Positions 35,468 through 42,418 of a DNA stretch of 64,000 nucleotides are shown one piece after another. This DNA comes from Caulobacterales bacterium 32-69-10 (GTDB lineage Bacteria > Pseudomonadota > Alphaproteobacteria > Caulobacterales > Caulobacteraceae): the NCBI GenBank assembly GCA_002280485.1, contig NCED01000008.1, forward strand, positions 61,170 to 125,169, read 5' to 3'. The notes beneath the pieces were generated by a model that saw only the letters and a list, made by a program, of their open reading frames with translations, did not search any database and had not been told where the DNA came from. Both the position numbers and the translations under genes were made by a program. Within the stretch, counting starts at the first letter, position 1. Every line of letters begins with the position of its first letter.

Positions 35468-36079
35468 TTGCAAGTGCTCGAACTGGTCATCTTCGCCGCC
35501 CTCGCCGCCGTGGTGCTGTTTCAGCTCTATACGGTGCTCGGCCGCCGTGTAGGCCGCCAGCCGGAGGACGCCGAGGCCGAAGCCCTGCGCCCGGCCGGAG
35601 AGGTTGAGGCCCGCCGCCCCGACGACGCCATCGACGGTCCCATCCCCTCGGGCGCCGCGGCCATCCAGGCCCGCGACCCCAGCTTCGACGTCGGCCGGTT
35701 CCTGTCCGGGTCGCGCCAGGCCTATGAGATGGTGGTGCGCGCCTTCGCCGAGGGCGACCGCGAGACGTTGAAGAACCTGACTTCGCCTTCTGTTTACCAA
35801 ACCTTTGATACCGCTATCGCTGCACGCGAGGCGGAAGGCCGGACCGAAACGGCCGAGTTTCTCCAACCGCCGCGCGCGGACATGGAGAACGCCGAGATGA
35901 TTGGAAACCTGGCGCGCGTGCGGGTGCGCTTCCTGGCCGAGGTCCGGAGCCGCTCCAAGGGCCCGGAAGGCGAGGCGGTCGACGACCGCCGGACCGCGGA
36001 GCTGTGGACCTTCGAACGGTCCGTCGACAGCCGCGATCCCAACTGGGCGCTCGCCCGGGTAGACGCGGCGCAAGCCTGA
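35468..36079 (+). CDS. Tim44/TimA family putative membrane adaptor protein
   Basis: A 203-residue protein: an N-terminal membrane anchor (LELVIFAALAAVVLFQLYTVLG), a charged linker, then a Tim44-like domain (FLSGSRQAYEMVVRAFAEGDRETLKNLTSPSVYQTFDTAI..., WTFERSVDSRDPNWALARV). Bacterial TimA/Tim44 homologues are membrane-associated and thought to act in protein quality control or translocation. The start is TTG at 35468; a GTG at 35474 is possible. The mltA start overlaps its stop (TGATG). The secB-timA-mltA-smr neighbourhood is common in alphaproteobacteria. Confidence 0.88.
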   Translation: MQVLELVIFAALAAVVLFQLYTVLGRRVGRQPEDAEAEALRPAGEVEARRPDDAIDGPIPSGAAAIQARDPSFDVGRFLSGSRQAYEMVVRAFAEGDRETLKNLTSPSVYQTFDTAIAAREAEGRTETAEFLQPPRADMENAEMIGNLARVRVRFLAEVRSRSKGPEGEAVDDRRTAELWTFERSVDSRDPNWALARVDAAQA

Positions 36080-37443
36080 TGCGCGGCGCCTGGGCGCCGA
36101 CTGCCCTCATCGTCCTCGCCGCGGGCCTGGTGCTCTCGGCCTGCGCCAGTACGCCCAAGCCCACGGCCCGGGCCAGCCATCCGCATGGCAAGCCCAGCGT
36201 CAGGCCGCCGGCGCAGCCGCCTCGCGCCGAGCGTCCGCCTGGCGCGACCCCGGCCCCTGTCGCCCCCCCGCCGCGCCAGGCTTCGACCTCGCCCCTGACC
36301 GCCCTGCCGGGCTGGGACTCCGAAGACCACCTGGCGGCCCTGGCCGCCTTCCAGGCCGGCTGCGGCGCGGCGCGGGATGCCGCCATGCGCGCCCTGTGCG
36401 GCTACGCCCGCTCGATCCGGGCCCCGGACGAAGCCGCGGCCAAGGTGTTCTTCGAAGCCAACTTCCGCGCCGAGCGGGTGCCGGAGACGCCCGGGACCGC
36501 CGGCGTCCTGACCGCCTATTTCGCGCCCCAGTACGAAGCCCGCGACCGGCAGGACGCCGAATTCTCGGCCCCCGTCCGGCCGCGCCCCACGGGGCCTGTA
36601 CAACTGGCCGCCGCTCCGCCCCCCCCGCCGTCGTCGCCCGCCCTGCCCGACCTGGACGACGCGATCGGGGTGGTGCTCTACGAGACCGAGGCTGCAGCCC
36701 CGACCCCGCCGCCGCCGTCGCCGCCGTCCAGGGCGACGCGCATCGACCTCGCCAGCGCCGAGCGCAGCGCCATCGAGCGCAGCGCCGCCGACGACGCCCT
36801 GGCCTGGATGCGGCCGGAGGACCTGTTCTTCCTGCAGATCCAGGGCTCGGGGGTGCTGACCTTCCCCGACGGCCGGCGGATGAAGGCGGCCTACGCCGCC
36901 GACAACGGCAAGCCGTTCGTGGCCATCGCCCGGCCGATGGTGAGCCAGGGCCTGCTGCGGGGCGCCGGCGCCTCGGGCGAGAACATCCGCGGCTGGCTCG
37001 CCTCGCACCGGGGGCCCGAGGCCGACCGGGTGATGCAGCTGAACCCCCGCTACGTCTTCTTCTCCATGACCCGCGACGACGACCGCGAGCCGGCCGGCGC
37101 GGCGGGGATCCCGCTGCCGGCGGGGCGGGCCATCGCCATCGACCCCAGCCGGCACAGCTATGGCGAGGTGTTCTGGATCGACGCCGAGGCCCCGGTCCTG
37201 GCCGGCGCCAACAAGACCTATCGCCGCCTCGCCATGGCCCTGGACACCGGCGCGGCGATCCGCGGCCAGGTCCGCGCCGACCTCTATATCGGGCGCGGCG
37301 ACGCCGCCGGGGTCGAGGCTGGACGGGTGCGTCACACCCTGCGCATGACGCGGCTGGTCCCCCTCGGCATGATCCACGGCGCCGGCGAGTCCCAGCGGGG
37401 GAGCGCGCGTGGTGAAACGACCGCTTCGACCGGAGGAGGCTAG
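36079..37443 (+). CDS. mltA: Membrane-bound lytic murein transglycosylase A
   Basis: A 454-residue lipoprotein (lipobox LVLSAC at about residue 20) cleaving peptidoglycan glycan strands. After a Pro-rich linker (about 25-75), the MltA domain has GTAGVLTAYFAPQYEA, LAWMRPEDLFFLQIQGSGVLTFPDG, NPRYVFFSM, and the C-terminal 3D domain (RAIAIDPSRHSYGEVFWIDAEAP, LAMALDTGAAIRGQVRADLYIGRG) with catalytic Asp candidates. A Pro-rich insertion (about 175-220) lies between the halves, longer than in E. coli MltA. It overlaps timA by one base and smr by 35 bp. Confidence 0.93.
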   Translation: MRGAWAPTALIVLAAGLVLSACASTPKPTARASHPHGKPSVRPPAQPPRAERPPGATPAPVAPPPRQASTSPLTALPGWDSEDHLAALAAFQAGCGAARDAAMRALCGYARSIRAPDEAAAKVFFEANFRAERVPETPGTAGVLTAYFAPQYEARDRQDAEFSAPVRPRPTGPVQLAAAPPPPPSSPALPDLDDAIGVVLYETEAAAPTPPPPSPPSRATRIDLASAERSAIERSAADDALAWMRPEDLFFLQIQGSGVLTFPDGRRMKAAYAADNGKPFVAIARPMVSQGLLRGAGASGENIRGWLASHRGPEADRVMQLNPRYVFFSMTRDDDREPAGAAGIPLPAGRAIAIDPSRHSYGEVFWIDAEAPVLAGANKTYRRLAMALDTGAAIRGQVRADLYIGRGDAAGVEAGRVRHTLRMTRLVPLGMIHGAGESQRGSARGETTASTGGG

Positions 37444-37945
37444 GCTCTGGTCGATGGTGGCGGCGACCGTGCGGGCCCGGCCCGGCAAGGTCGCCCCCGC
37501 CCCGCCGGAGCCCGTGGACGAACGCCCCTTGCCCAAGGCGAGGCCGGGCCCGCCGCCCGTGGCGGCCGCCCCGCCGGCGCCCAGGCCGAAGCGATCCGCG
37601 CCCAAACCGCCGCCGGATCCCGAACGCATCGAACCGGGCCGCAAACGGCGGATCGCCCGCGAGCGCGAGCCCATCGGCGGGCGGCTCGACCTGCACGGCA
37701 TGACCCAGGACCAGGCCCGCGCCGTGCTGCACGGCTTCATCGAACGGGCCCACGAGCGGGGCGACCGGGCGGTGCTGATCATCACCGGCAAGGGGGTGCA
37801 GGGAGACGGGATCCTGCGGCGGCGCGTGCCGGACTGGCTGGGGGAGCCCCCGTCGCGGGGGCGGGTGGCCGGATATTCTCCCGCCGAGCGTCACCATGGC
37901 GGCGACGGCGCGCTCTATGTGGCGCTGAAGCGCCGCGGCGGTTGA
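37409..37945 (+). CDS. Smr/MutS2-type domain protein
   Basis: A 178-residue protein with a basic, Pro-rich N-terminal half (about 1-85) and a C-terminal Smr domain: RLDLHGMTQDQARAVLHGFI, RAVLIITGKGVQGDGILRRRVPDWL, HGGDGALYVALKR. Smr domains are nicking or RNA-cleaving endonucleases in several proteins; the role of stand-alone alphaproteobacterial Smr proteins is not established. The GTG start at 37409 lies within the 3' end of mltA, preceded by GGGGGAG. Confidence 0.88.
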   Translation: MVKRPLRPEEARLWSMVAATVRARPGKVAPAPPEPVDERPLPKARPGPPPVAAAPPAPRPKRSAPKPPPDPERIEPGRKRRIAREREPIGGRLDLHGMTQDQARAVLHGFIERAHERGDRAVLIITGKGVQGDGILRRRVPDWLGEPPSRGRVAGYSPAERHHGGDGALYVALKRRGG

Positions 37946-38168
37946 GGTCCAGACTCCAGCCGAGTAGCGCCAAGCATAGATTGAATCAGGCGCGCGAAAC
38001 GCCGATCAAAGCCAAGAGTTCCGTGCCTTAGCTGTGGCGGAACCAAGGCGTGAATGGCCTCAGACGGGCCTATCTCTTGCCTTTTTCGAGGTCTGTTGTG
38101 TTGCAGCTGAGACATACGGTCCCAGGGGGGCTGGATGTCAGGGCTGCAACTGCAGAAGGAATGACCGC

Positions 38169-38783
38169 ATGGTGCTCAAACAAGCCAAGCCGCTGGCCAT
38201 CGTCGCCGTGGCGCTTCTTGCCTCTTCCACGCTCGGCGCCTGCGCCACCAAGGGCTTTGTCCGCCAGGAAGTCGGCGCCGTCGATACCAAGCTCACCACC
38301 ACCCAGGGCCAGGTGACCGCCCAGGGCGACACCCTCAACACCCACGGGACCCAGATCGCCGAGCTGGACAAGACCAGCCGCGAAGCGCTGGAGCGGGCCA
38401 CCGCCGCGGGCAAGCTGGCCGAAGGCAAGTTCGTCTACCAACTGGTCCTGTCAGACGACAGCATCAAGTTCCCGGTCGACCGGGCCAAGCTATCGGCCGA
38501 GGCCGAGACCCGGCTGCTGGAGTTCAGCGAGAAGCTGAAGGCCGACAACAAGAACGTCTACCTGGAGATCCAGGGCCATACCGACGCCACCGGCGGCGCC
38601 GAATACAACGAGAAGCTGGGCGCCGAGCGCGCCGAAGCCGTCCGCGTGTTCCTCAACAAGCACGGCGTGCCGCTGAACCGCATGGCCTCGATCTCGTACG
38701 GCGCCGGCGAGCCGGTCGCCCCCAACAACACCCGCACCGGGCGCGCGCAGAACCGCCGCGTCGTGGTGGTGGTGCTGGCTTAA
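38169..38783 (+). CDS. OmpA-family lipoprotein with coiled-coil linker
   Basis: A 204-residue protein. A lipoprotein signal with lipobox LGACA is followed by an alpha-helical segment of repeated Thr/Gln/Asp sequence (TKLTTTQGQVTAQGDTLNTH, then TQIAELDKTSREALERATAA; about 35-85) likely to form a coiled coil. The C-terminal OmpA domain has LEIQGHTDATGGAEYNEKLGAERAEAV and NNTRTGRAQNRRVVV, which bind peptidoglycan diaminopimelate. It probably tethers the outer membrane to the wall. The ATG at 38169 has GAAGGA upstream. Not Pal itself by context (no tol genes nearby). Confidence 0.88.
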   Translation: MVLKQAKPLAIVAVALLASSTLGACATKGFVRQEVGAVDTKLTTTQGQVTAQGDTLNTHGTQIAELDKTSREALERATAAGKLAEGKFVYQLVLSDDSIKFPVDRAKLSAEAETRLLEFSEKLKADNKNVYLEIQGHTDATGGAEYNEKLGAERAEAVRVFLNKHGVPLNRMASISYGAGEPVAPNNTRTGRAQNRRVVVVVLA

Positions 38784-38792
38784 GGTCTAGAG

Positions 38793-38818
38793 TCCCTCCC
38801 CCTTCGATGGGGGAGGGA
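38793..38818. terminator. Bidirectional terminator between the OmpA-like gene and hisE
   Basis: A perfect 10-bp stem (TCCCTCCCCC at 38793-38802, GGGGGAGGGA at 38809-38818) with loop TTCGAT lies between two convergent stops. On the plus strand it is followed shortly by TATTTT. It probably ends both transcripts. Confidence 0.7.
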
Positions 38819-38820
38819 GC

Positions 38821-39144
38821 CTATTTTGGCCGAGAGGCCTTTTCGTCGAGGCCTGAGCGGCCTTCGCGGGCTTCGAGCTTTTCGGCCACGGCGTCCGGCG
38901 ACACGCCCGACGCCTGCAGCAGCACCAGCCAGTGATAAAGCAGGTCGGCGCTCTCGGCCGCCACGGCGTCCCTGTCGGCCTGGGTGGCGGCGATGACCGT
39001 CTCGATCGCCTCCTCGCCCAGCTTCTTGGCGGCCAGGGCCGGATCGGCCAGCAGCTTGGCGGTATAGGACCCGGCCGGATCGGCGCCCGCGCGGGATTCG
39101 ATGGTCGCCTGCAGGCGGGTCAGGGTCTCGGCGAGGCGTTTCAT
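38821..39144 (-). CDS. hisE: Phosphoribosyl-ATP pyrophosphatase
   Basis: A 107-residue MazG-fold enzyme, second step of histidine synthesis. Motifs: [27 protein letters not shown] and [17 protein letters not shown], giving the Glu/Asp metal-binding set. It is the last gene of the leftward hisB-hisH-hisA-hisF-hisE operon; its ATG overlaps the hisF stop (ATGA). HisI (the cyclohydrolase) is not in the window. Confidence 0.96.
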   Translation of the reverse strand: MKRLAETLTRLQATIESRAGADPAGSYTAKLLADPALAAKKLGEEAIETVIAATQADRDAVAAESADLLYHWLVLLQASGVSPDAVAEKLEAREGRSGLDEKASRPK

Positions 39145-39902
39145 GTCAAGCGAACCGGAAGCCCGGCCTCGGCCAGGGTCGCCTTGGCCTCGCCGACGCT
39201 GATCTCGCCGAAGTGGAAGATCGACGCCGCCAGCACAGCGTCGGCGCCGCCGTCACGCACCGCCTCGACCATGTGGCCGGCGCTGCCCGCGCCGCCGGAG
39301 GCGATCACCGGCACGCTCACGGCGTCGGTGACCTGGCGCAGCAGTGTGGTGTCGTAGCCGGTCTTGGCGCCGTCGCGGTCCATCGAGGTCAACAGGATCT
39401 CCCCCGCCCCCTTGTCCACCGCCAGGCGGATGTAGTCGAGGGCGTCGAGGCCGGTGTCCTTGCGGCCGCCATAGGTGAAGACGCGCCAGCGGCCGTCGCC
39501 GACCCCCTTGGCGTCGACCGCGGCGACCACGCACTGCGCCCCGAAGGCGTCGGCGCAGCGGGCGATGAGGTCCGGGTCCTCGACCGCGGCGGTATTGATG
39601 GCGATCTTGTCGGCGCCGGACAGCAGCAGGGCCCGCGCGTCCTCGACGCTGCGCACGCCGCCGCCGACGGACAGGGGCATGAAACAGACCGCGGCGGTGC
39701 GGGCGATGACCTCGTGGATCGGCTTGCGCCCCTCGTGGCTGGCGGCGATGTCGAGGAACATCAGCTCGTCGGCGCCGGCCGCGTCATAGGCCTGGGCCTG
39801 TTCGACCGGATCGCCGGCGTCGCGCAGGGAGACGAACTGCACACCCTTCACGACGCGGCCGTCCTTGACGTCCAGGCACGGGATGACCCTCACTTTGATC
39901 AT
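39141..39902 (-). CDS. hisF: Imidazole glycerol phosphate synthase, cyclase subunit
   Basis: A 253-residue (beta/alpha)8 barrel forming, with HisH, the enzyme that makes imidazole glycerol phosphate and AICAR. Conserved: [31 protein letters not shown] with catalytic Asp near residue 11, [39 protein letters not shown] (second catalytic Asp), [13 protein letters not shown]. It is 13 bp downstream of hisA and overlaps hisE. Confidence 0.97.
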   Translation of the reverse strand: MIKVRVIPCLDVKDGRVVKGVQFVSLRDAGDPVEQAQAYDAAGADELMFLDIAASHEGRKPIHEVIARTAAVCFMPLSVGGGVRSVEDARALLLSGADKIAINTAAVEDPDLIARCADAFGAQCVVAAVDAKGVGDGRWRVFTYGGRKDTGLDALDYIRLAVDKGAGEILLTSMDRDGAKTGYDTTLLRQVTDAVSVPVIASGGAGSAGHMVEAVRDGGADAVLAASIFHFGEISVGEAKATLAEAGLPVRLT

Positions 39903-39915
39903 GCGGGGGCCTTGA

Positions 39916-40653
39916 TCATTTGCGGGCGGCGATCTTGAGCGCCTCGGCCGGCTGGATCGTGCCGGCGTAGAGCGAGCGGCCCAGCACGGCCCCGGCGATG
40001 GGCGCGCCCTTGCGGGCCTTCAGCTGGCGGATGTCGTCGACCGAGGCGACCCCGCCCGAGGCGATCACCGGGATGGACACCGCGTCGGCCACGGCGCCGA
40101 CGCCGTCGACATTGACCCCTTCCAGGGTCCCGTCGCGGCCGATGTCGGTGACGATCAGGGCCGCGACCCCGGCGTCCTCGAAGCGGCGCGACAGGGCGAC
40201 GGCGGAGAGGTCGGAGGTTTCGACCCAGCCGTGCACGGCCACCATCCCGTCGCGCATGTCGACGGCCACGGCGATCTGTTCGGGGAAGGCGCTCGCGGCC
40301 TTCTTGACCAGGTCGGGGTCGCGCACGGCGGCGGTGCCGAGGATCACCCGGCTGACCCCGGCCTCGATCCAGCGCTCGATGTCGGCGAAGGAGCGGACCC
40401 CGCCGCCAAGCTGCACCGGGATGTTCACCGCCTCCAGGATGGCGGCGACCGCCGCCTCATTGACGGCGCGGCCCTCGATGGCCCCGTCGAGGTCGACCAC
40501 GTGCAGCCAGGCGAAGCCGTCGGCGGCGAAGCGGCCGGCCTGGTCGGCGGGGCTGTCGTTGAACACCGTCGCGCGCGCCATGTCTCCGCGCAGCAGGCGC
40601 ACGCAGGCGCCCTCCTTGAGGTCGATGGCCGGATAGAGGATCAAGGTCGCCAC
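39916..40653 (-). CDS. hisA: ProFAR isomerase
   Basis: A 245-residue (beta/alpha)8 barrel isomerase of the histidine pathway. Conserved: [22 protein letters not shown] with catalytic Asp, [71 protein letters not shown]. The GTG start at 40653 overlaps the hisH stop by 13 bp. Confidence 0.97.
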   Translation of the reverse strand: MATLILYPAIDLKEGACVRLLRGDMARATVFNDSPADQAGRFAADGFAWLHVVDLDGAIEGRAVNEAAVAAILEAVNIPVQLGGGVRSFADIERWIEAGVSRVILGTAAVRDPDLVKKAASAFPEQIAVAVDMRDGMVAVHGWVETSDLSAVALSRRFEDAGVAALIVTDIGRDGTLEGVNVDGVGAVADAVSIPVIASGGVASVDDIRQLKARKGAPIAGAVLGRSLYAGTIQPAEALKIAARK

Positions 40654-41285
40654 TCCAGAAAACGCCCGATCAAGGCCAGGCCCGCGGCCTGGCTCTTTTC
40701 GGGGTGGAACTGCACGCCGGCCAGATTGTCCCGGGCGACCGCCGCGGCGAAGCGGCCGGCGTGGTCGGTGGACGCCACCACCGCTTCGGGATCGGCGGGC
40801 TTAAAGGCGAAGGAGTGGGTGAAGTACATGTGGGTCTCTTCGCCAGCGCCCTCGAACAGGGGATGGCGATGCTCGATCCGCAGGGTGTTCCAGCCCATGT
40901 GCGGCACCTTGGCGTGCCGATCCGACGGCTCCAGCTTGGCCACTTCGCCGGGGATCCAGCCCAGGCCGGGGCGCTCCCCGAACTCCAGCCCCCGCGAGGC
41001 GAGCAGCTGCATGCCGACGCAGACGCCCAGGAAGGGCGCCCCCTTGTCCAGCGCCGCCTCGGTCATGGCCTCGACCAGGCCCGGCCGCGCCTCGAGCGCG
41101 TCCATGCAGGCGGTGAAGGCCCCGACGCCGGGCAGCACCAGGCGGTCGGCCCTGGCGACATAGTCCGGATCAGCGGTGGTCACGATCTCGGCGTCGGAGC
41201 CGGCGCGGCGCGCGGCTTCCCACAGGGCCTTCTCCGCCGAGCGGAGATTGCCCGAGCCGTAATCGATCAGGGCGACGCGTTCCAT
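40641..41285 (-). CDS. hisH: Imidazole glycerol phosphate synthase, glutaminase subunit
   Basis: A 214-residue class I glutamine amidotransferase that channels ammonia to HisF. Triad: Cys in [15 protein letters not shown], His and Glu in [14 protein letters not shown]. It opens [18 protein letters not shown], and VLPGVGAF forms the oxyanion strand. It lies 8 bp downstream of hisB in the his operon. Confidence 0.97.
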   Translation of the reverse strand: MERVALIDYGSGNLRSAEKALWEAARRAGSDAEIVTTADPDYVARADRLVLPGVGAFTACMDALEARPGLVEAMTEAALDKGAPFLGVCVGMQLLASRGLEFGERPGLGWIPGEVAKLEPSDRHAKVPHMGWNTLRIEHRHPLFEGAGEETHMYFTHSFAFKPADPEAVVASTDHAGRFAAAVARDNLAGVQFHPEKSQAAGLALIGRFLEWRP

Positions 41286-41293
41286 TCAGGACC

Positions 41294-41902
41294 TTAGAGG
41301 ACGCCCTTGGTCGAGGGCGCGTTCATGCCGGCCTTGGGGTCGCGCTCCACGGCGGTGCGGAGCGCGCGGGCGAGGGCCTTGAAGCCGCTCTCGGCGATAT
41401 GGTGGCTGTTCTCGCCGTATAAAGTCTCGAGGTGCACGCAGGCGCCCACGGCCATGGCGAAGGCCTGGTGGAACTCCTTGAACAGCTCGGTGTCGAACTC
41501 GCCGATCTTGGGGCGGCCGAAGGCGACCTTCCAGATCAGATAGGGGCGGTTGGACAGGTCGATGGCGCAGCGGGTCAGGGTCTCGTCCATCGGCACATAG
41601 GCATGGCCGAAGCGGCGGATGCCCTTGAAGCCGTCCAGGGCCTTGTTGACGGCCTGGCCGAGCACGATGCCGGTGTCTTCCACCGTATGGTGCATGTCGA
41701 TGTGCAGGTCGCCCTTGGCCTCGACCACCAGGTCGATGCCGGAGTGGCGGGCGAAGCTGTCGAGCATGTGGTCGAAGAAGCCGATGCCGGTGGAGACGTT
41801 GGACACGCCGGTCCCGTCCAGGTCCACGCGGACGCGGATCTGGGTCTCCTTGGTCTCCCGCACCACTTCGCCCGTGCGGTTGGGACCCGTATCGAGGGTC
41901 AT
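41294..41902 (-). CDS. hisB: Imidazoleglycerol-phosphate dehydratase
   Basis: A 202-residue manganese enzyme, monofunctional (no HisB phosphatase domain). The metal-binding signature repeats are present: [20 protein letters not shown] and [20 protein letters not shown], then [19 protein letters not shown]. The ATG at 41902 ([22 protein letters not shown]) gives the family length. It is the first gene of the leftward his operon; its promoter must lie in the 100 bp shared with the divergent small secreted protein gene. Confidence 0.97.
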   Translation of the reverse strand: MTLDTGPNRTGEVVRETKETQIRVRVDLDGTGVSNVSTGIGFFDHMLDSFARHSGIDLVVEAKGDLHIDMHHTVEDTGIVLGQAVNKALDGFKGIRRFGHAYVPMDETLTRCAIDLSNRPYLIWKVAFGRPKIGEFDTELFKEFHQAFAMAVGACVHLETLYGENSHHIAESGFKALARALRTAVERDPKAGMNAPSTKGVL

Positions 41903-42002
41903 CGGCCGTGCTCCGAGCTGCCGGTTCGCTGGGCGCCTAATGGGCGGGGCGGGCAGCGGTGTCAACTTGCGCTCGCCCCGGGTGTCCGATTAGGTCGCGG
42001 CC

Positions 42003-42329
42003 ATGGCGTTTATCCCCCTCGCGCTCGCCGCCTCCCTGTTCGCCGCCGCCGCCGCGCCGGCCGTCAAGGCGCCCGCCGGTCGCGCGAGCAGCTTCCCCCT
42101 GGCCCGCGCCACTCCGGCGGAGGTCAAGGCCTGGCTGGGCGAACCGGCGGTGGCCAATGCGGAGGGCAAGGGCGCCTTCTGGACCTATCGGCTCGAAGAC
42201 TGCGCCCTGATGGTGTTCTTCAAGGACGAGGGCCAGGGGCTCAGGGTGTCCAGCGTCGCCACGGGGCCGAGGCGCCGGGCGGAGACGGCGCCGGACGCGG
42301 ACGCGTGCATCACCAACGCGCGGAAGTAG
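42003..42329 (+). CDS. Small secreted protein of unknown function
   Basis: A 108-residue protein with a signal peptide (MAFIPLALAASLFAAAAAPAV). The mature part has ATPAEVKAWLGEPAVANAEGKGAFWTYRLEDCALMVFFKD, then LRVSSVA, and a C-terminal Cys. The short helix followed by 'LGEP' and beta strands resembles the BamE/SmpA type of fold, but I cannot establish homology. Two Cys (in EDCAL and DACIT) could form a disulfide. It lies between hisB (divergent) and divL (same strand, 89 bp downstream). Function unknown. Confidence 0.65.
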   Translation: MAFIPLALAASLFAAAAAPAVKAPAGRASSFPLARATPAEVKAWLGEPAVANAEGKGAFWTYRLEDCALMVFFKDEGQGLRVSSVATGPRRRAETAPDADACITNARK

Positions 42330-42373
42330 GGTATCGAACCCCGCGCGCGCATGTACCCACAATGGGTTATGGT

Positions 42374-42394
42374 CTTGATTCGCGACGAATCAAG
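42374..42394. promoter_or_regulatory. Palindrome with two GANTC methylation sites upstream of divL
   Basis: CTTGATTCG (42374-42382) and CGAATCAAG (42386-42394) form a perfect inverted repeat around CGA, 25 bp before the divL start. The arms contain GATTC and GAATC, both GANTC targets of the CcrM cell-cycle methyltransferase. The position suits an operator or a methylation-sensitive promoter element. Confidence 0.55.
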
Positions 42395-42418
42395 CGTCGC
42401 GGCCGGATGCCTTGAGCG

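Noticed and set aside
38793..38818. Another copy of the REP-like element seen at 45405-45550
   Set aside because: It is a simple C/G-rich stem lacking the GGATGAGGGG blocks and the CTTCTCCCC arm, so it is better explained as a terminator.
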